Of a stretch of 64,000 nucleotides of DNA, positions 42,248 through 52,724 are shown in pieces (positions within the stretch are counted from its first letter, which is position 1; each line of letters opens with the position of its first letter). This DNA comes from UBA5109 sp038148755 (lineage in GTDB: Bacteria; Pseudomonadota; Gammaproteobacteria; Pseudomonadales; Pseudohongiellaceae), in NCBI GenBank assembly GCA_038148755.1, contig JAYQWA010000005.1, positions 45,891-109,890 of the forward strand, given 5' to 3'. Both the position numbers and the translations under genes were made by a program. A model generated the notes under the pieces. That model was not told where the DNA came from. It saw only the letters and a list, made by a program, of their open reading frames with translations, and did not search any database.

Positions 42248-42850
42248 TTGCTGTTTTGTGAGCAAGATGAATCAGCATTTAAATATATTGCCGGCGTCGA
42301 TGAAGCTGGTAGAGGGCCTTTGGCAGGGAGTGTCGTTGCCGCAGCAGTCATATTGGACCCAGAGCGAGAAATTACTGGGCTGAATGATTCAAAGAAACTC
42401 AGTGAAACTTCCAGAAATAAGCTTAGCAAACAAATAAAGCAGCAAGCGCTGTCTTATGCAATCGCTGAGGCAGACGTTAATGAAATTGACAGTTTAAATA
42501 TTCTGCAGGCAAGCATGCTGGCCATGCAGCGTGCTGTTGTGGCTTTACAGTTAAAACCGGATTTTATTTATATTGATGGTAATCGTTCACCCGAGTGGGA
42601 CTACAAATGCAGGGCTGTGATCAAGGGTGATCAGAAAATTCAATCGGTTGCTGCAGCGTCTATATTAGCTAAAGTGTATAGGGATGATTGTTTAAAGGCA
42701 CTGCACATACAGTTTCCCGATTATGGTTTTGCAAGGCATAAAGGCTATCCGACGGCTGAACACCTGGCAGCCTTGCAGAAATTTGGTCCCAGTCCTGTGC
42801 ACAGGCGAAGTTATGCCCCAGTCAAAGCAGTTCTTGCTTATAAAGAATGA
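42248..42850 (+). CDS. rnhB: Ribonuclease HII
   Basis: RNase HII cuts at ribonucleotides embedded in DNA and at RNA-DNA hybrids. It has 200 residues. The type 2 motif YIAGVDEAGRGPLAGSVVAA (catalytic Asp-Glu), LNDSKKLSE, FIYIDGNRSP and AAASILAKVYRDD with further acidic residues are present, ending in the conserved HKGYPTAEH...HRRSYAPV. The start is a TTG, with AGGGGGG about ten bases upstream and located within the end of lpxB; no ATG fits. It follows lpxB and precedes dnaE as in E. coli. Confidence 0.95.
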   Translation: MLFCEQDESAFKYIAGVDEAGRGPLAGSVVAAAVILDPEREITGLNDSKKLSETSRNKLSKQIKQQALSYAIAEADVNEIDSLNILQASMLAMQRAVVALQLKPDFIYIDGNRSPEWDYKCRAVIKGDQKIQSVAAASILAKVYRDDCLKALHIQFPDYGFARHKGYPTAEHLAALQKFGPSPVHRRSYAPVKAVLAYKE

Positions 42851-42917
42851 GTCGCTTTGCCTGTTGCTTTGGTGATAATCCCGTTACACTTAGCCGTCAG
42901 ACAAGACAGCTGCAGAT

Positions 42918-45900
42918 ATGACAGAATCACCTTCATTTATACACCTCAAAGTTCATTCAGAGTATTCATTAATTGACGGTCTGATCAAGGTTCCTGAACT
43001 GATCAATAAAACCGTAGAGCTTGCCCAGCCGGCTGTTGCGCTTACCGATTTAGCTAATTTTTATGCCTTGATAAAGTTTTACTCGGGTGCCATCACCAAA
43101 GGGCTGAAACCTGTCTGTGGCTGTGACCTCTTGGTGGCCGGGGATCAGGGTGAAAAAAATGCTCATCTACTGACTTTTCTTATAAAAAATAATGAAGGAT
43201 ATCAAAATCTTATAAAGCTAATCTCGAAATCATATCAAGAAGGACAAAAGCGTGGAAAAGTATACACGCAAGCACAATGGATAGAAGAATATAGTGATGG
43301 TTTGATTGCGCTTTCGGGTGCTAGAGCCGGTAATATCGGCCAGTCACTGTTGAATGAGGACAGTGATCAGGCAAAAGCCTGCCTGGAATATTGGATGAAA
43401 GTGTTCCCGGACAGTTTTTATCTGGAACTACAACGTACTGAACGCCCCCGAGAAGAAGTCTATATACACGGTGCAATTGATCTTGCGGTTGAGTTTGATT
43501 GTCCTGTCGTGGCAACCAATGATGTGAGATTTTTGACAGCCGCTGAATTTGAAGCACATGAATCACGGGTTTGTATTAATGACAGGCGTACTCTGGACGA
43601 TCCACGGCGCCCAAGACTTTATTCAGAGACCCAGTATTTACGCAGTAGTGAAGAAATGCAGCGCTTATTTAGCGATATCCCTGAAGCGCTGCAGAACACT
43701 GTTGAAATTGCCAAACGCTGTAATCTTGAATTATCACTGGGTACGCCTTGTCTGCCGGATTATCCTGTTCCCCAGGATTTAAGTGTTGACGATTACCTGC
43801 GGCGTTTGAGTGAGGAAGGTTTGAATGAGCGTTTGCTTAATCTGGGTGAAGCGCTGAATGATGAAAAGCGTGCCGTTTACCAGGAGCGTCTTAATTTTGA
43901 ATTGGACATCATTATTCAGATGGGTTTCCCGGGCTATTTCTTAATTGTCATGGAGTTTATTCAATGGGCTAAGGATAACGGTGTCCCAGTAGGCCCGGGG
44001 CGAGGTTCCGGAGCTGGTTCCCTGGTTGCTTACTCACTCAAGATTACTGATCTAGATCCCATTCAATATGATTTGCTATTTGAACGCTTTTTGAATCCTG
44101 AACGTATCTCCATGCCTGATTTCGATGTGGATTTCTGTATGGATGGCCGTGACCGGGTTATTGAACATGTCGCAGAACTTTACGGTCGCGATGCCGTGTC
44201 TCAGATCATTACTTTCGGCACGATGGCTGCAAAGGGTGTTATCAGGGATGTTGCCAGGGTTCAGGGCAAATCCTATGCACTGGCCGATAAGCTTTCCAAG
44301 CTGGTGCCTTTTGAGCTGGGTATGACGCTGGAAAAAGCCATGAATGATGAACCTCAACTGGCGTCATTTGTGGCAAATGACGAAGAAGCCGAAGAGATCA
44401 TGGAAATGGCTTTTAAGCTGGAAGGCGTTGTGCGCAACGTTGGTAAACATGCAGGAGGGGTCGTCATAGCGCCAGGCAAGTTGACAGACTTTACGCCGCT
44501 TTATTGTGATGAGGCCGGCTCCAATCTTGTCACTCAGTATGATATGACTGATGTGGAAAAAGCCGGGCTGGTAAAATTTGATTTTCTCGGTCTGCGTACA
44601 CTGACCATTATCAATGGGGCAGTCAGCATGATAAATGCTGAACGGGTAGCCTCTGGGCAACAGGATAAAACAAAACCATTGGATATCAGTGAGATACCAT
44701 TGGATGATCCTGCTGTTTACCAATTGTTGATCAGTGGAGAAACCACAGCAATATTCCAGCTGGAATCAAAGGGCATGAAGGAGCTGATCAAGCGACTTAA
44801 ACCCAATACCTTTGAAGATATTGTTGCGTTGGTGGCTTTATATCGGCCGGGCCCTTTAGGTTCCGGCATGGTCGACGACTTTATCAACAGGAAACATGGT
44901 GCTGAAGTTGCCTATCCCCATCCCTTGCTTGAACCTGTATTGAAAAATACCTATGGCGTTATTTTGTATCAGGAGCAAGTGATGCAAATTGCCCAGGTTC
45001 TGGCTGACTATAGCCTGGGCGGTGCTGATATGTTGCGCCGTGCGATGGGTAAGAAAAAACCTGAGGAGATGCAAAAACAGAGCGAAATATTCTTGCAAGG
45101 GGCAGCCAAGAATAATATTGATTCTAAACAGGCAGAATCCATTTTTGATCTGATGGAAAAATTTGCCGGCTATGGTTTCAACAAATCGCATTCAGCAGCT
45201 TACGCACTGGTTTCCTATCAGACTGCCTGGTTAAAGCGGCATTATCCTGCACATTTTATGGCATCAGTGCTTTCAGCAGATATGCAGAATACAGACAAGA
45301 TTGTCGTGCTGGCGGATGAATGTCGCCATATGCAACTTAAGCTCAATGCTCCTGATGTGAATATCGGCCGTTATGGTTTTACCGTAGATTACAATGATGA
45401 GGGTGAGCCTTATGTTATCTACGGTCTTGGTGCTATCAAAGGGCTGGGTGAAGGTCCTATTGAAAATATCATCAGCACACGTGAAGCCAGCGGTCCATTT
45501 AGAAATCTTTTTGATTTTTGTAAACGGGTTGATTTGACGGTCATTAATAAACGCTCTCTGGAGGCATTAATTCGATCCGGCGCTTTTGATTCAATCAGCA
45601 AAGGAGTCGATAGAGGCATTTTACTGGCGAGCATGGGTGAGGCAATTAAAACGGCAGCGCAGGCAGCACGTATTCAGGAAAGCGGCGTTGATGACCTGTT
45701 TGGTGAATTGGTGCCGACTGAAGCAAGCACAGAAGATGTGTATGAAAATTATCGGCATATCCGCCCCTGGAGTGAACAGAGACGCCTGCAGGAAGAAAAA
45801 GAAAGTCTTGGTCTGTACTTGTCAGGGCACCCCATAGAAGAATATTTGCCGGAGATTGCCAGGATTACGAAAAACCGTATTGCTAATCTGCGTCCGAATA

Positions 45901-46448
45901 ATTCAGCGCAAACGCTTATTGGTCTGGTGCATGATATGCGTGTAATAAAAAGTAAGCGTGGCGATAACATTGCAATTCTAACGCTGGATGATCAAAGTGG
46001 CCGTATCGAAGTTTCCTTGTATGGTGAAGTTTATGAATCAGTAAGAGAATCTTTGAGCAAAGATGAAATCATTTTTGTCGAGGGTGTGGTGAGTCAGAAT
46101 GAATATGCCGGTGATGGTAGTTTGCAGATAAGAGCAAAAACTATCATGAGTTTTCAGGCCGCCAGAGAAGCCTGCCTTCGACATATCACCCTTAATTTGC
46201 AGCAGGAAACACTCTGTGCTGAAGCCTTGGAGGAACTGGAACATATTCTTGAAGATTATGTGTATTCTGCTTCCCAACAGGCCGTGCCGGAGAACAGCAA
46301 AGCATGTGACGTGGTTGTTAACTATGCAAGAGAGGGTGTGCAGGGTAAAATTGCTTTTGGCAAATCCTGGCGCGTCAAGCCTGATGATGAATTGCTCTAT
46401 CGTTTAAAGGAACATTACGGTGAGCAAGGTGTTAGCCTTGGTTATTAA
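42918..46448 (+). CDS. dnaE: DNA polymerase III subunit alpha
   Basis: This is the catalytic subunit of the replicative polymerase. It has 1176 residues in the normal DnaE1 order: N-terminal PHP domain (HLKVHSEYSLIDGLIK), palm with PDFDVDFCMDGRDRVI (catalytic Asp pair) and GPGRGSGAGSLVAY, fingers, tandem helix-hairpin-helix (FAGYGFNKSHSAAYALVSY), OB fold (TLIGLVHDMRVIKSKRGDN) and the C-terminal tau-binding region. The PHP metal site appears partly degenerate, as in other gammaproteobacteria that use DnaQ for proofreading. It stands between rnhB and accA, the E. coli order. Confidence 0.97.
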   Translation: MTESPSFIHLKVHSEYSLIDGLIKVPELINKTVELAQPAVALTDLANFYALIKFYSGAITKGLKPVCGCDLLVAGDQGEKNAHLLTFLIKNNEGYQNLIKLISKSYQEGQKRGKVYTQAQWIEEYSDGLIALSGARAGNIGQSLLNEDSDQAKACLEYWMKVFPDSFYLELQRTERPREEVYIHGAIDLAVEFDCPVVATNDVRFLTAAEFEAHESRVCINDRRTLDDPRRPRLYSETQYLRSSEEMQRLFSDIPEALQNTVEIAKRCNLELSLGTPCLPDYPVPQDLSVDDYLRRLSEEGLNERLLNLGEALNDEKRAVYQERLNFELDIIIQMGFPGYFLIVMEFIQWAKDNGVPVGPGRGSGAGSLVAYSLKITDLDPIQYDLLFERFLNPERISMPDFDVDFCMDGRDRVIEHVAELYGRDAVSQIITFGTMAAKGVIRDVARVQGKSYALADKLSKLVPFELGMTLEKAMNDEPQLASFVANDEEAEEIMEMAFKLEGVVRNVGKHAGGVVIAPGKLTDFTPLYCDEAGSNLVTQYDMTDVEKAGLVKFDFLGLRTLTIINGAVSMINAERVASGQQDKTKPLDISEIPLDDPAVYQLLISGETTAIFQLESKGMKELIKRLKPNTFEDIVALVALYRPGPLGSGMVDDFINRKHGAEVAYPHPLLEPVLKNTYGVILYQEQVMQIAQVLADYSLGGADMLRRAMGKKKPEEMQKQSEIFLQGAAKNNIDSKQAESIFDLMEKFAGYGFNKSHSAAYALVSYQTAWLKRHYPAHFMASVLSADMQNTDKIVVLADECRHMQLKLNAPDVNIGRYGFTVDYNDEGEPYVIYGLGAIKGLGEGPIENIISTREASGPFRNLFDFCKRVDLTVINKRSLEALIRSGAFDSISKGVDRGILLASMGEAIKTAAQAARIQESGVDDLFGELVPTEASTEDVYENYRHIRPWSEQRRLQEEKESLGLYLSGHPIEEYLPEIARITKNRIANLRPNNSAQTLIGLVHDMRVIKSKRGDNIAILTLDDQSGRIEVSLYGEVYESVRESLSKDEIIFVEGVVSQNEYAGDGSLQIRAKTIMSFQAAREACLRHITLNLQQETLCAEALEELEHILEDYVYSASQQAVPENSKACDVVVNYAREGVQGKIAFGKSWRVKPDDELLYRLKEHYGEQGVSLGY

Positions 46449-46476
46449 ACATTTACAATAGCAAAAGTAGTAACTT

Positions 46477-47430
46477 ATGAATCCTGATTATCTAGATTTT
46501 GAACAGCCGATTGCTGATCTTGAAGTGAAAATTAATGAGCTTCGTCTGGTTGGTGCTGATAACAAATTGAATATCACGGAAGAGATTGAAAAGTTACAGG
46601 AAAAAAGTCACAAACTTACCACTAAAATATTCTCTTCCCTCACACCCTGGCAAATTTCCATGCTGGCCAGGCATCCGTTGCGACCACAGACAGAAGATTA
46701 CATTAGATATATGTGCACGGAGTTTGAGGAGCTGCATGGTGATCGCTTGTTTGCAGATGACAAATCTATCCTGGGAGGCGTGGCCTATCTGGATGATATT
46801 CCTGTCATGATAATCGGGCATCAGAAGGGACGCAGTACAGAAGAAAAAGTGCGGCGTAACTTTGGTATGCCAAAACCTGAGGGTTATCGTAAAGCACGTC
46901 GGCTTATGTTGCTGGCGGAGCGCTACAAAATGCCTGTGCTAACCTTTATTGATACCCTTGGAGCTTATCCTGGAGTGGATTCTGAAGCGCGTGGCATCAA
47001 TGAGGCGATTGCTGAAAACATGGCGCTTATGTCGCGACTGAAAACCCCAATTATTGCCACGGTTACCGGTGAGGGTAATTCAGGAGGGGCTATTGCCATC
47101 GGCGTTTGTGATTATTTGAATATGCTTGAATATTCAACCTACTATGTTATTTCTCCGGAAGGTTGTGCCACGATACTTTGGAAATCCTCGGATTATAAAG
47201 CTGAAGCTGCTGAAGCAATGGGGGTGACTTCAAGCCGTCTGGAAGAGCTGGGCATAGTCGATAGAACCATCGAGGAACCACTGGGTGGCGCACATCGAGA
47301 CATGCAATTGACAGCCAGCCGCTTGAAAGATGTTTTGCTTGAACAGATCAGGCAATTGCGCGATATGGATAGTGATTCACTTCTGGAAAGGCGTTATAAG
47401 CGATTGATGAGGCATGGCGCGTCTAGCTGA
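46477..47430 (+). CDS. accA: Acetyl-CoA carboxylase, carboxyltransferase subunit alpha
   Basis: AccA with AccD transfers the carboxyl group from biotin to acetyl-CoA, making malonyl-CoA for fatty-acid synthesis. It has 317 residues. The N-terminal coiled region (FEQPIADLEVKINELR), HPLRPQTEDYI, ELHGDRLFADDKSI, FGMPKPEGYRKARRLM and GEGNSGGAIAIGV with the SGG oxyanion loop are conserved. The last 17 bases overlap the start of tilS, so the two are translationally linked. Confidence 0.97.
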   Translation: MNPDYLDFEQPIADLEVKINELRLVGADNKLNITEEIEKLQEKSHKLTTKIFSSLTPWQISMLARHPLRPQTEDYIRYMCTEFEELHGDRLFADDKSILGGVAYLDDIPVMIIGHQKGRSTEEKVRRNFGMPKPEGYRKARRLMLLAERYKMPVLTFIDTLGAYPGVDSEARGINEAIAENMALMSRLKTPIIATVTGEGNSGGAIAIGVCDYLNMLEYSTYYVISPEGCATILWKSSDYKAEAAEAMGVTSSRLEELGIVDRTIEEPLGGAHRDMQLTASRLKDVLLEQIRQLRDMDSDSLLERRYKRLMRHGASS

Positions 47431-48775
47431 GCAGAATCTTCTGCGGCAGTTATCTGACTTATCTGCAACAACAAAGGGCTTATTCTGGGTGGCATATAGT
47501 GGCGGCCTGGATTCCCAGGTTTTACTCAGTCTGGCTCTAAAATCTGTCCCACTTAAGCGACTCCGCGCAATACATATCAATCATGGGCTCAGTCCACAAG
47601 CTGATAGCTGGCAGGAACATTGCCGGCAATATTGTGAGCAGCACAAAATTGTTTTTGAATGCAGAAAAGTTGAAATAAATAATCAGAGCAGCAATCTTGA
47701 ATTGCAGGCACGACAGGCACGATATGCCGTGTTTGAAGCACTTCTGCAAGAGGGTGACTATATCCTGATGGCGCATCATCAGGATGATCAATTGGAAACG
47801 GTCCTGTATCGCCTGTTGCGCGGCAGTGGCCCCAGGGGTCTGTCAGGAATCCCGGGTGAACGCAAGCTGGGGACTGCCACATTACTGCGCCCCTTACTTA
47901 AATCTAGTAAAGAGGATTTAAGGGATTATGCTGAAAATGCCGGACTGAACTGGGTTGAAGACAGCAGTAATAGTAATACAGGTTTCGACAGAAACTTTCT
48001 GCGCCAGGAAATTGTTCCCCTTCTAAAAGAACGCTGGCCTCAGGCAGCTGCTAGCATACAGCGAAGCGCTGACTTGAGTCGTGAGTCAGAACTGCTTTTA
48101 AAGCAGCTGGCTAGAGTCGATGCTGGAGATTGCTTTGAGGAAATCAGGTCATTTTTACCTTTGAAATTAATGCAGGGGAAGGATCCTGTCAGGCAACGAA
48201 ATTTATTACGCTATTGGTTTCAATTACTTGCAGACTCATTTGCTGTTCCTATGCCTGGCTATGAAGAATTGCGACGTATTGTCGAAGAAGTTATTCCTGC
48301 TGCTGAAGATGCACAACCGCTGGTTTGCTGGCAGCATGCAGGCACCGTTGTGCAATTACGGCGCTTTGCCGACAAGTTATATGTATTGAAAGATTTTCCT
48401 GAGGTAATCAACCGATCCGTGCTTACTATCAAGCCGGATGTAGACCTTGAGCTTGGTTCAAATCTCGGCCTGATTAAACTTGAGACTACTGCAAGCGGCG
48501 GCGTCTCTTTTCAGGAAGGCGATCAGCTGGAAATCCACTTTGACTGTACTCAAGCAGAAGCAAAACCAGTGGGTAGAAAGACACGGGCCTTAAAGAAACT
48601 CTATCAGGATTATGCTGTCCCTCCCTGGTTACGAGACCGGCTACCATTGCTTTTTATCAATGGGAAACTGGCAGCAGTAGCTGACTTGTTTGTTTGTCAT
48701 GAAATGGCTGCAGAAGTGGGAGAAAAACAGCTACAAATTAACTGGCAAAGAACAGATATTCATTGTGGTTATTAG
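47414..48775 (+). CDS. tilS: tRNA(Ile)-lysidine synthase
   Basis: TilS changes C34 of the AUA-reading tRNA-Ile to lysidine, using ATP and lysine, and so is essential. It has 453 residues. The N-type ATP pyrophosphatase loop is AYSGGLDSQVLLSLAL (about 26-41). IHINHGLSPQADSWQEHC and MAHHQDDQLETVLYRLLRGSG are the family's other active-site motifs, and EDSSNSNTGFDRNFLR follows. The C-terminal domain (about 355-445) binds the tRNA acceptor. It overlaps accA by 17 bases and is followed by pyrG after 52 bases. Confidence 0.95.
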   Translation: MARLAEQNLLRQLSDLSATTKGLFWVAYSGGLDSQVLLSLALKSVPLKRLRAIHINHGLSPQADSWQEHCRQYCEQHKIVFECRKVEINNQSSNLELQARQARYAVFEALLQEGDYILMAHHQDDQLETVLYRLLRGSGPRGLSGIPGERKLGTATLLRPLLKSSKEDLRDYAENAGLNWVEDSSNSNTGFDRNFLRQEIVPLLKERWPQAAASIQRSADLSRESELLLKQLARVDAGDCFEEIRSFLPLKLMQGKDPVRQRNLLRYWFQLLADSFAVPMPGYEELRRIVEEVIPAAEDAQPLVCWQHAGTVVQLRRFADKLYVLKDFPEVINRSVLTIKPDVDLELGSNLGLIKLETTASGGVSFQEGDQLEIHFDCTQAEAKPVGRKTRALKKLYQDYAVPPWLRDRLPLLFINGKLAAVADLFVCHEMAAEVGEKQLQINWQRTDIHCGY

Positions 48776-48827
48776 GGTGTTCTGGTAACCTGTAGTTCCA
48801 TCTGAGTTGCATCAAGATGGGCTGTAA

Positions 48828-50456
48828 ATGACGCGATATATTTTTATTACCGGTGGCGTAGTTTCTTCACTTGGTAAAGGCATAACCTCCGCATCATTGG
48901 CGGCAATCCTCGAAGCTCGTGGTCTTAAAGTGACCATGCTCAAGCTAGATCCCTATATCAATGTAGACCCAGGCACCATGAGCCCGTTCCAGCATGGTGA
49001 AGTTTTTGTGACCGAAGACGGTGCGGAAACTGATCTTGATCTGGGACATTATGAGCGTTTCATTCGCACGACCATGAGTCAGGCAAATAATTTCACTGCG
49101 GGTCGCGTTTACGAAGATGTCATTAAAAAGGAGCGCCGCGGTGATTATCTGGGTGCAACTATTCAGGTTATTCCACACATCACCGATGAGATAAAGCGCC
49201 GAATAGAAGAAGGCGCTGGCGATGCTGATATCGCCCTGGTAGAAATTGGTGGTACTGTCGGGGATATTGAGTCTCAACCTTTTCTTGAAGCCATTCGCCA
49301 GATGAAGGTAGAACTGGGTTCCTCACGGGCATTGTTTCTGCATTTAACCCTGGTTCCCTATATTCAGACTGCCGGCGAGACCAAGACCAAACCAACCCAG
49401 CATTCAGTGCGTGATTTACGCTCAATTGGTATTCAGCCGGATGTGCTGGTTTGTCGGTCCGAGCATGAAATTCCCGAGTCGGCACTTAAAAAAATTGCCT
49501 TGTTTACCAATGTTGAATCACGAGCGGTCGTTTCCTTAAGAGATGCCGCCACTATCTACTCGGCGCCTTTGTTGCTGCATGCGACCGGGCTTGATGAGTT
49601 TGTTGTTGAACGTTTTAATCTTGAATGCCCACCTGCTGATTTGTCAGAGTGGCAGGAAGTGGTCAAGCTGGTCGAATCAACAAAGAAAGAAGTGGTCATT
49701 GCCATGGTTGGCAAATACATGGATCTGCTTGATGCTTATAAATCATTAATTGAAGCAATAAAGCATGCAGGGATTCATACTTCAACAGAAATCAAGACCC
49801 GTTATATTGATGCTGAGACGATTGAAAAAGAAGGCACCGTTGTTCTTGATAGTGTAGACGCGATCGTTGTGCCGGGCGGTTTTGGAGAGCGTGGTATTGA
49901 AGGCATGATAAAGACTGTTCAGTATGCGCGGGAAAATAAAATCCCTTATCTGGGGATATGCCTGGGTTTGCATATTGCAGTGATTGAATTTGCCAGGAAT
50001 GTGCTGGGCTTAAAGGATGCTCACAGTACAGAATTTAATAAAGATTGTGCTGATCCGGTGATAGGTTTGATTACAGAATGGACAACGTCTACGGGCGATA
50101 CTGAAATCCGGGATGAGAATTCAGATTTGGGTGGCACCATGCGTCTGGGAGGACAGGAGTGTCGTTTACAGGAAGGCTCTTTAGCCAGATCCTGTTATCA
50201 ACAGGATGTCATTATAGAAAGACATCGCCATCGTTATGAAGTCAATAATAATTATGTAGAAGCGCTTGACGCCAAAGGGCTGAAAGTTTCCGGTAAATCG
50301 ATGGACAATAATTTAATGGAAATTATGGAACTGCCAGAGCACCCCTGGTTCCTGGGATGCCAGTTTCATCCGGAATTTACTTCATCACCCAGAGATGGTC
50401 ATCCGCTCTTTACGGGGTTTATCAAGGCAGCTGTAGAAAAAAGCAAACAAACATAG
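48828..50456 (+). CDS. pyrG: CTP synthase
   Basis: This enzyme converts UTP to CTP with glutamine and ATP. It has 542 residues: an N-terminal amidoligase domain with the P-loop-like GGVVSSLGKGITSASLA (about 9-25), PYINVDPGTMSPFQHGEVFV and EIGGTVGDIESQPF, then a class I glutamine amidotransferase domain with YLGICLGLHIAV (Cys near 383), and the His-Glu pair in CQFHPEFTSSP. The Cys-His-Glu triad is intact. It is followed by kdsA and eno, a common gammaproteobacterial order. Confidence 0.97.
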   Translation: MTRYIFITGGVVSSLGKGITSASLAAILEARGLKVTMLKLDPYINVDPGTMSPFQHGEVFVTEDGAETDLDLGHYERFIRTTMSQANNFTAGRVYEDVIKKERRGDYLGATIQVIPHITDEIKRRIEEGAGDADIALVEIGGTVGDIESQPFLEAIRQMKVELGSSRALFLHLTLVPYIQTAGETKTKPTQHSVRDLRSIGIQPDVLVCRSEHEIPESALKKIALFTNVESRAVVSLRDAATIYSAPLLLHATGLDEFVVERFNLECPPADLSEWQEVVKLVESTKKEVVIAMVGKYMDLLDAYKSLIEAIKHAGIHTSTEIKTRYIDAETIEKEGTVVLDSVDAIVVPGGFGERGIEGMIKTVQYARENKIPYLGICLGLHIAVIEFARNVLGLKDAHSTEFNKDCADPVIGLITEWTTSTGDTEIRDENSDLGGTMRLGGQECRLQEGSLARSCYQQDVIIERHRHRYEVNNNYVEALDAKGLKVSGKSMDNNLMEIMELPEHPWFLGCQFHPEFTSSPRDGHPLFTGFIKAAVEKSKQT

Positions 50457-50483
50457 TTTTACTGTTTAAACGGTATAGACCAT

Positions 50484-51326
50484 ATGCAAAAAGCACTACA
50501 GTTAGGCGAAATTACGATTTCCAATGATGCACCAATGGTTCTGGTTGGTGGTTTAAATGTGCTGGAATCCGAGGCTTTGGCGCTGGAAACAGCTGCAGCT
50601 TTTTCTGAAGTTTGTAAGTCGCTGAATATTCCTTACATTTTCAAGGCTTCTTTTGATAAGGCTAACCGGTCCTCAAAAGATTCTTATCGTGGCCCGGGGC
50701 TTGATGCGGGCTTGAAGATGCTCGCTGCGGTCAAAGAGCAATATAAGGTTCCACTATTAACTGATGTGCATGAACCTGAGCAGGCAGCACCCGTTGCAGA
50801 AGTTGTTGATATTATCCAGTTGCCGGCCTTTTTATCGCGCCAGACTGACCTGGTTGTGGCGATGGCGAAGACCCGGGCTTATATCAATATTAAAAAAGCA
50901 CAGTTTCTGGCGCCCGCGGAAATGCAGCATATTATCAACAAGTTTCTGGAGGCCGGAAATGAAAAGCTGATGCTGTGTGAGAGAGGCAGCAGTTTTGGCT
51001 ATAACAATCTGGTGGTTGATATGCTGGGATTTCCCATTTTAAAAAGCTTTTCCTATCCGGTCTTATTTGATGTGACGCATGCGCTGCAAATGCCAGGAGC
51101 CCGCACAGACAGTGCTGATGGTCGCCGCAAAGATGTGACTGCGCTGGCCAAATCAGGGATTGCGCAAGGTATTGCAGGTTTGTTTCTGGAAGCGCATCCA
51201 AATCCGGATAAAGCACTATGTGATGGGCCGTGCGCATTGCCGCTTGATAAGTTAGAAGCATTTTTACAACAAATAAAAGCACTCGATGAATTAATTAAAT
51301 CTCAAGAGCCGATTGATACCGCCTAA
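50484..51326 (+). CDS. kdsA: 3-deoxy-8-phosphooctulonate synthase
   Basis: KdsA condenses phosphoenolpyruvate and arabinose 5-phosphate into Kdo 8-phosphate for the LPS inner core. It has 280 residues, a TIM barrel of the DAHP synthase I/KdsA family. Visible active-site segments are MVLVGGLNVLESEALALETA, FKASFDKANRSSKDSYRGPG, LLTDVHEPEQA, and LCERGSSFGYNNLVVDM. The N in GGLN-V-E and lack of a metal Cys place it with the metal-independent class. It lies 27 bases after pyrG and 67 before eno. Confidence 0.96.
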   Translation: MQKALQLGEITISNDAPMVLVGGLNVLESEALALETAAAFSEVCKSLNIPYIFKASFDKANRSSKDSYRGPGLDAGLKMLAAVKEQYKVPLLTDVHEPEQAAPVAEVVDIIQLPAFLSRQTDLVVAMAKTRAYINIKKAQFLAPAEMQHIINKFLEAGNEKLMLCERGSSFGYNNLVVDMLGFPILKSFSYPVLFDVTHALQMPGARTDSADGRRKDVTALAKSGIAQGIAGLFLEAHPNPDKALCDGPCALPLDKLEAFLQQIKALDELIKSQEPIDTA

Positions 51327-51393
51327 ATTAATACGGCATAAATAAATAACTTTCAGTACATTGAATTACACATAAAAGGGGAAGAGTAAGCTA

Positions 51394-52686
51394 GTGACAA
51401 TCATTAAAGACATTAAAGCCAGAGAAGTTCTGGATTCACGTGGTAATCCCACAGTACAGGCTGATGTGATTCTGGAGTCCGGCCATACAGGTACTGCCTG
51501 TGCACCATCGGGAGCATCTACAGGTTCCAGGGAAGCACTTGAACTGCGAGATAAAGACCCAGCCCGTTATGGGGGTAAAGGCGTATTAAAAGCGGTTAAA
51601 GCCGTGAATGAAGATATTAAAAATCTTCTACTGGGTAGTGATATACTGGCACAGAACACGCTTGACCAGGCCATGATTGATCTGGACGGGACTGAGAACA
51701 AAGCCAAACTGGGTGCCAATGCCATTCTGGCTGTTTCACTGGCAGCAGCCAGAGCCGCAGCATCGGCAAAACAGCAGAGCTTATATGCTCATATCGCTGA
51801 ACTGGATGGTGGAAATGCAGCGTTTACCATGCCGGTACCCATGATGAACATCATCAATGGCGGAGAACATGCCGACAACAATGTCGATATTCAGGAATTT
51901 ATGATTCAGCCGGTTGGCGCGCCGACTTTTTCTGAAGCCTTGCGTTACGGTGCTGAAGTATTTCATGCCTTACGTTCCGTATTAAGTGCACAGGGCTTGA
52001 ATACAGCTGTTGGCGATGAAGGTGGCTTTGCGCCCAATTTGCCCTCTAATGCCGCAGCGCTGGAAGCCATTTTGACAGCCATTGAAAAAGCGGGTTTTAA
52101 AGCAGGCAAAGAAATTTGTCTGGCTTTGGATTGCGCGGCATCTGAATTTTACAGGAATGGTCAATACGAGTTGAAAGGTGAAGGTAAGTCATACAGCAGT
52201 GAAGCCTTTGTTGACTATCTTGCTGAGCTTTGCCAGCAGTATCCAATTCTTTCAATTGAAGATGGCCTGGATGAAAGTGACTGGGATGGCTGGCGCATTT
52301 TAACCAGTAAGCTGGGTGAAAAAATTCAGCTGGTGGGAGATGACCTTTTCGTTACCAATACCAGAATTCTTGAACAGGGCATCGAGACCAATGTGGCCAA
52401 TTCGATTCTGATCAAGTTTAACCAGATTGGCACCTTGTCGGAGACGCTGGCAGCCATCAACATGGCAAAGCAGGCTGGTTATACCGCAGTTATTTCGCAT
52501 CGCTCAGGCGAAACGGAAGATACGACAATTGCGGATCTGGCAGTAGCCACTTCGGCGGGTCAAATTAAAACCGGTTCACTATGCCGATCCGACAGGGTGG
52601 CAAAATATAATCGTTTATTAGTGATTGAAGACGAACTTGCTGGGGCAGCCAGTTATCGGGGCATTAAGGAGTTTGCAAAGGCCTGA
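51394..52686 (+). CDS. eno: Enolase
   Basis: Enolase interconverts 2-phosphoglycerate and phosphoenolpyruvate in glycolysis and is usually a member of the RNA degradosome. It has 430 residues from a GTG start with a GGGGAAGAG ribosome-binding site. EVLDSRGNPTVQADV, GASTGSREALELRD, VPMMNIINGGEHADNNVDIQ, LSIEDGLDESDWDGW, QLVGDDLFVTN and VISHRSGETEDTTIADLAV all match. It provides PEP used by the adjacent KdsA. ftsB follows after 38 bases. Confidence 0.97.
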   Translation: MTIIKDIKAREVLDSRGNPTVQADVILESGHTGTACAPSGASTGSREALELRDKDPARYGGKGVLKAVKAVNEDIKNLLLGSDILAQNTLDQAMIDLDGTENKAKLGANAILAVSLAAARAAASAKQQSLYAHIAELDGGNAAFTMPVPMMNIINGGEHADNNVDIQEFMIQPVGAPTFSEALRYGAEVFHALRSVLSAQGLNTAVGDEGGFAPNLPSNAAALEAILTAIEKAGFKAGKEICLALDCAASEFYRNGQYELKGEGKSYSSEAFVDYLAELCQQYPILSIEDGLDESDWDGWRILTSKLGEKIQLVGDDLFVTNTRILEQGIETNVANSILIKFNQIGTLSETLAAINMAKQAGYTAVISHRSGETEDTTIADLAVATSAGQIKTGSLCRSDRVAKYNRLLVIEDELAGAASYRGIKEFAKA

Positions 52687-52724
52687 TGAGAGCTGGTGAC
52701 AGCTGTAACAAGTAAGGGGACAGC

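Noticed and set aside
47414..47430. Overlap of accA and tilS as a possible frameshift
   Set aside because: Both proteins are complete and full-length; a short overlap is ordinary translational coupling.
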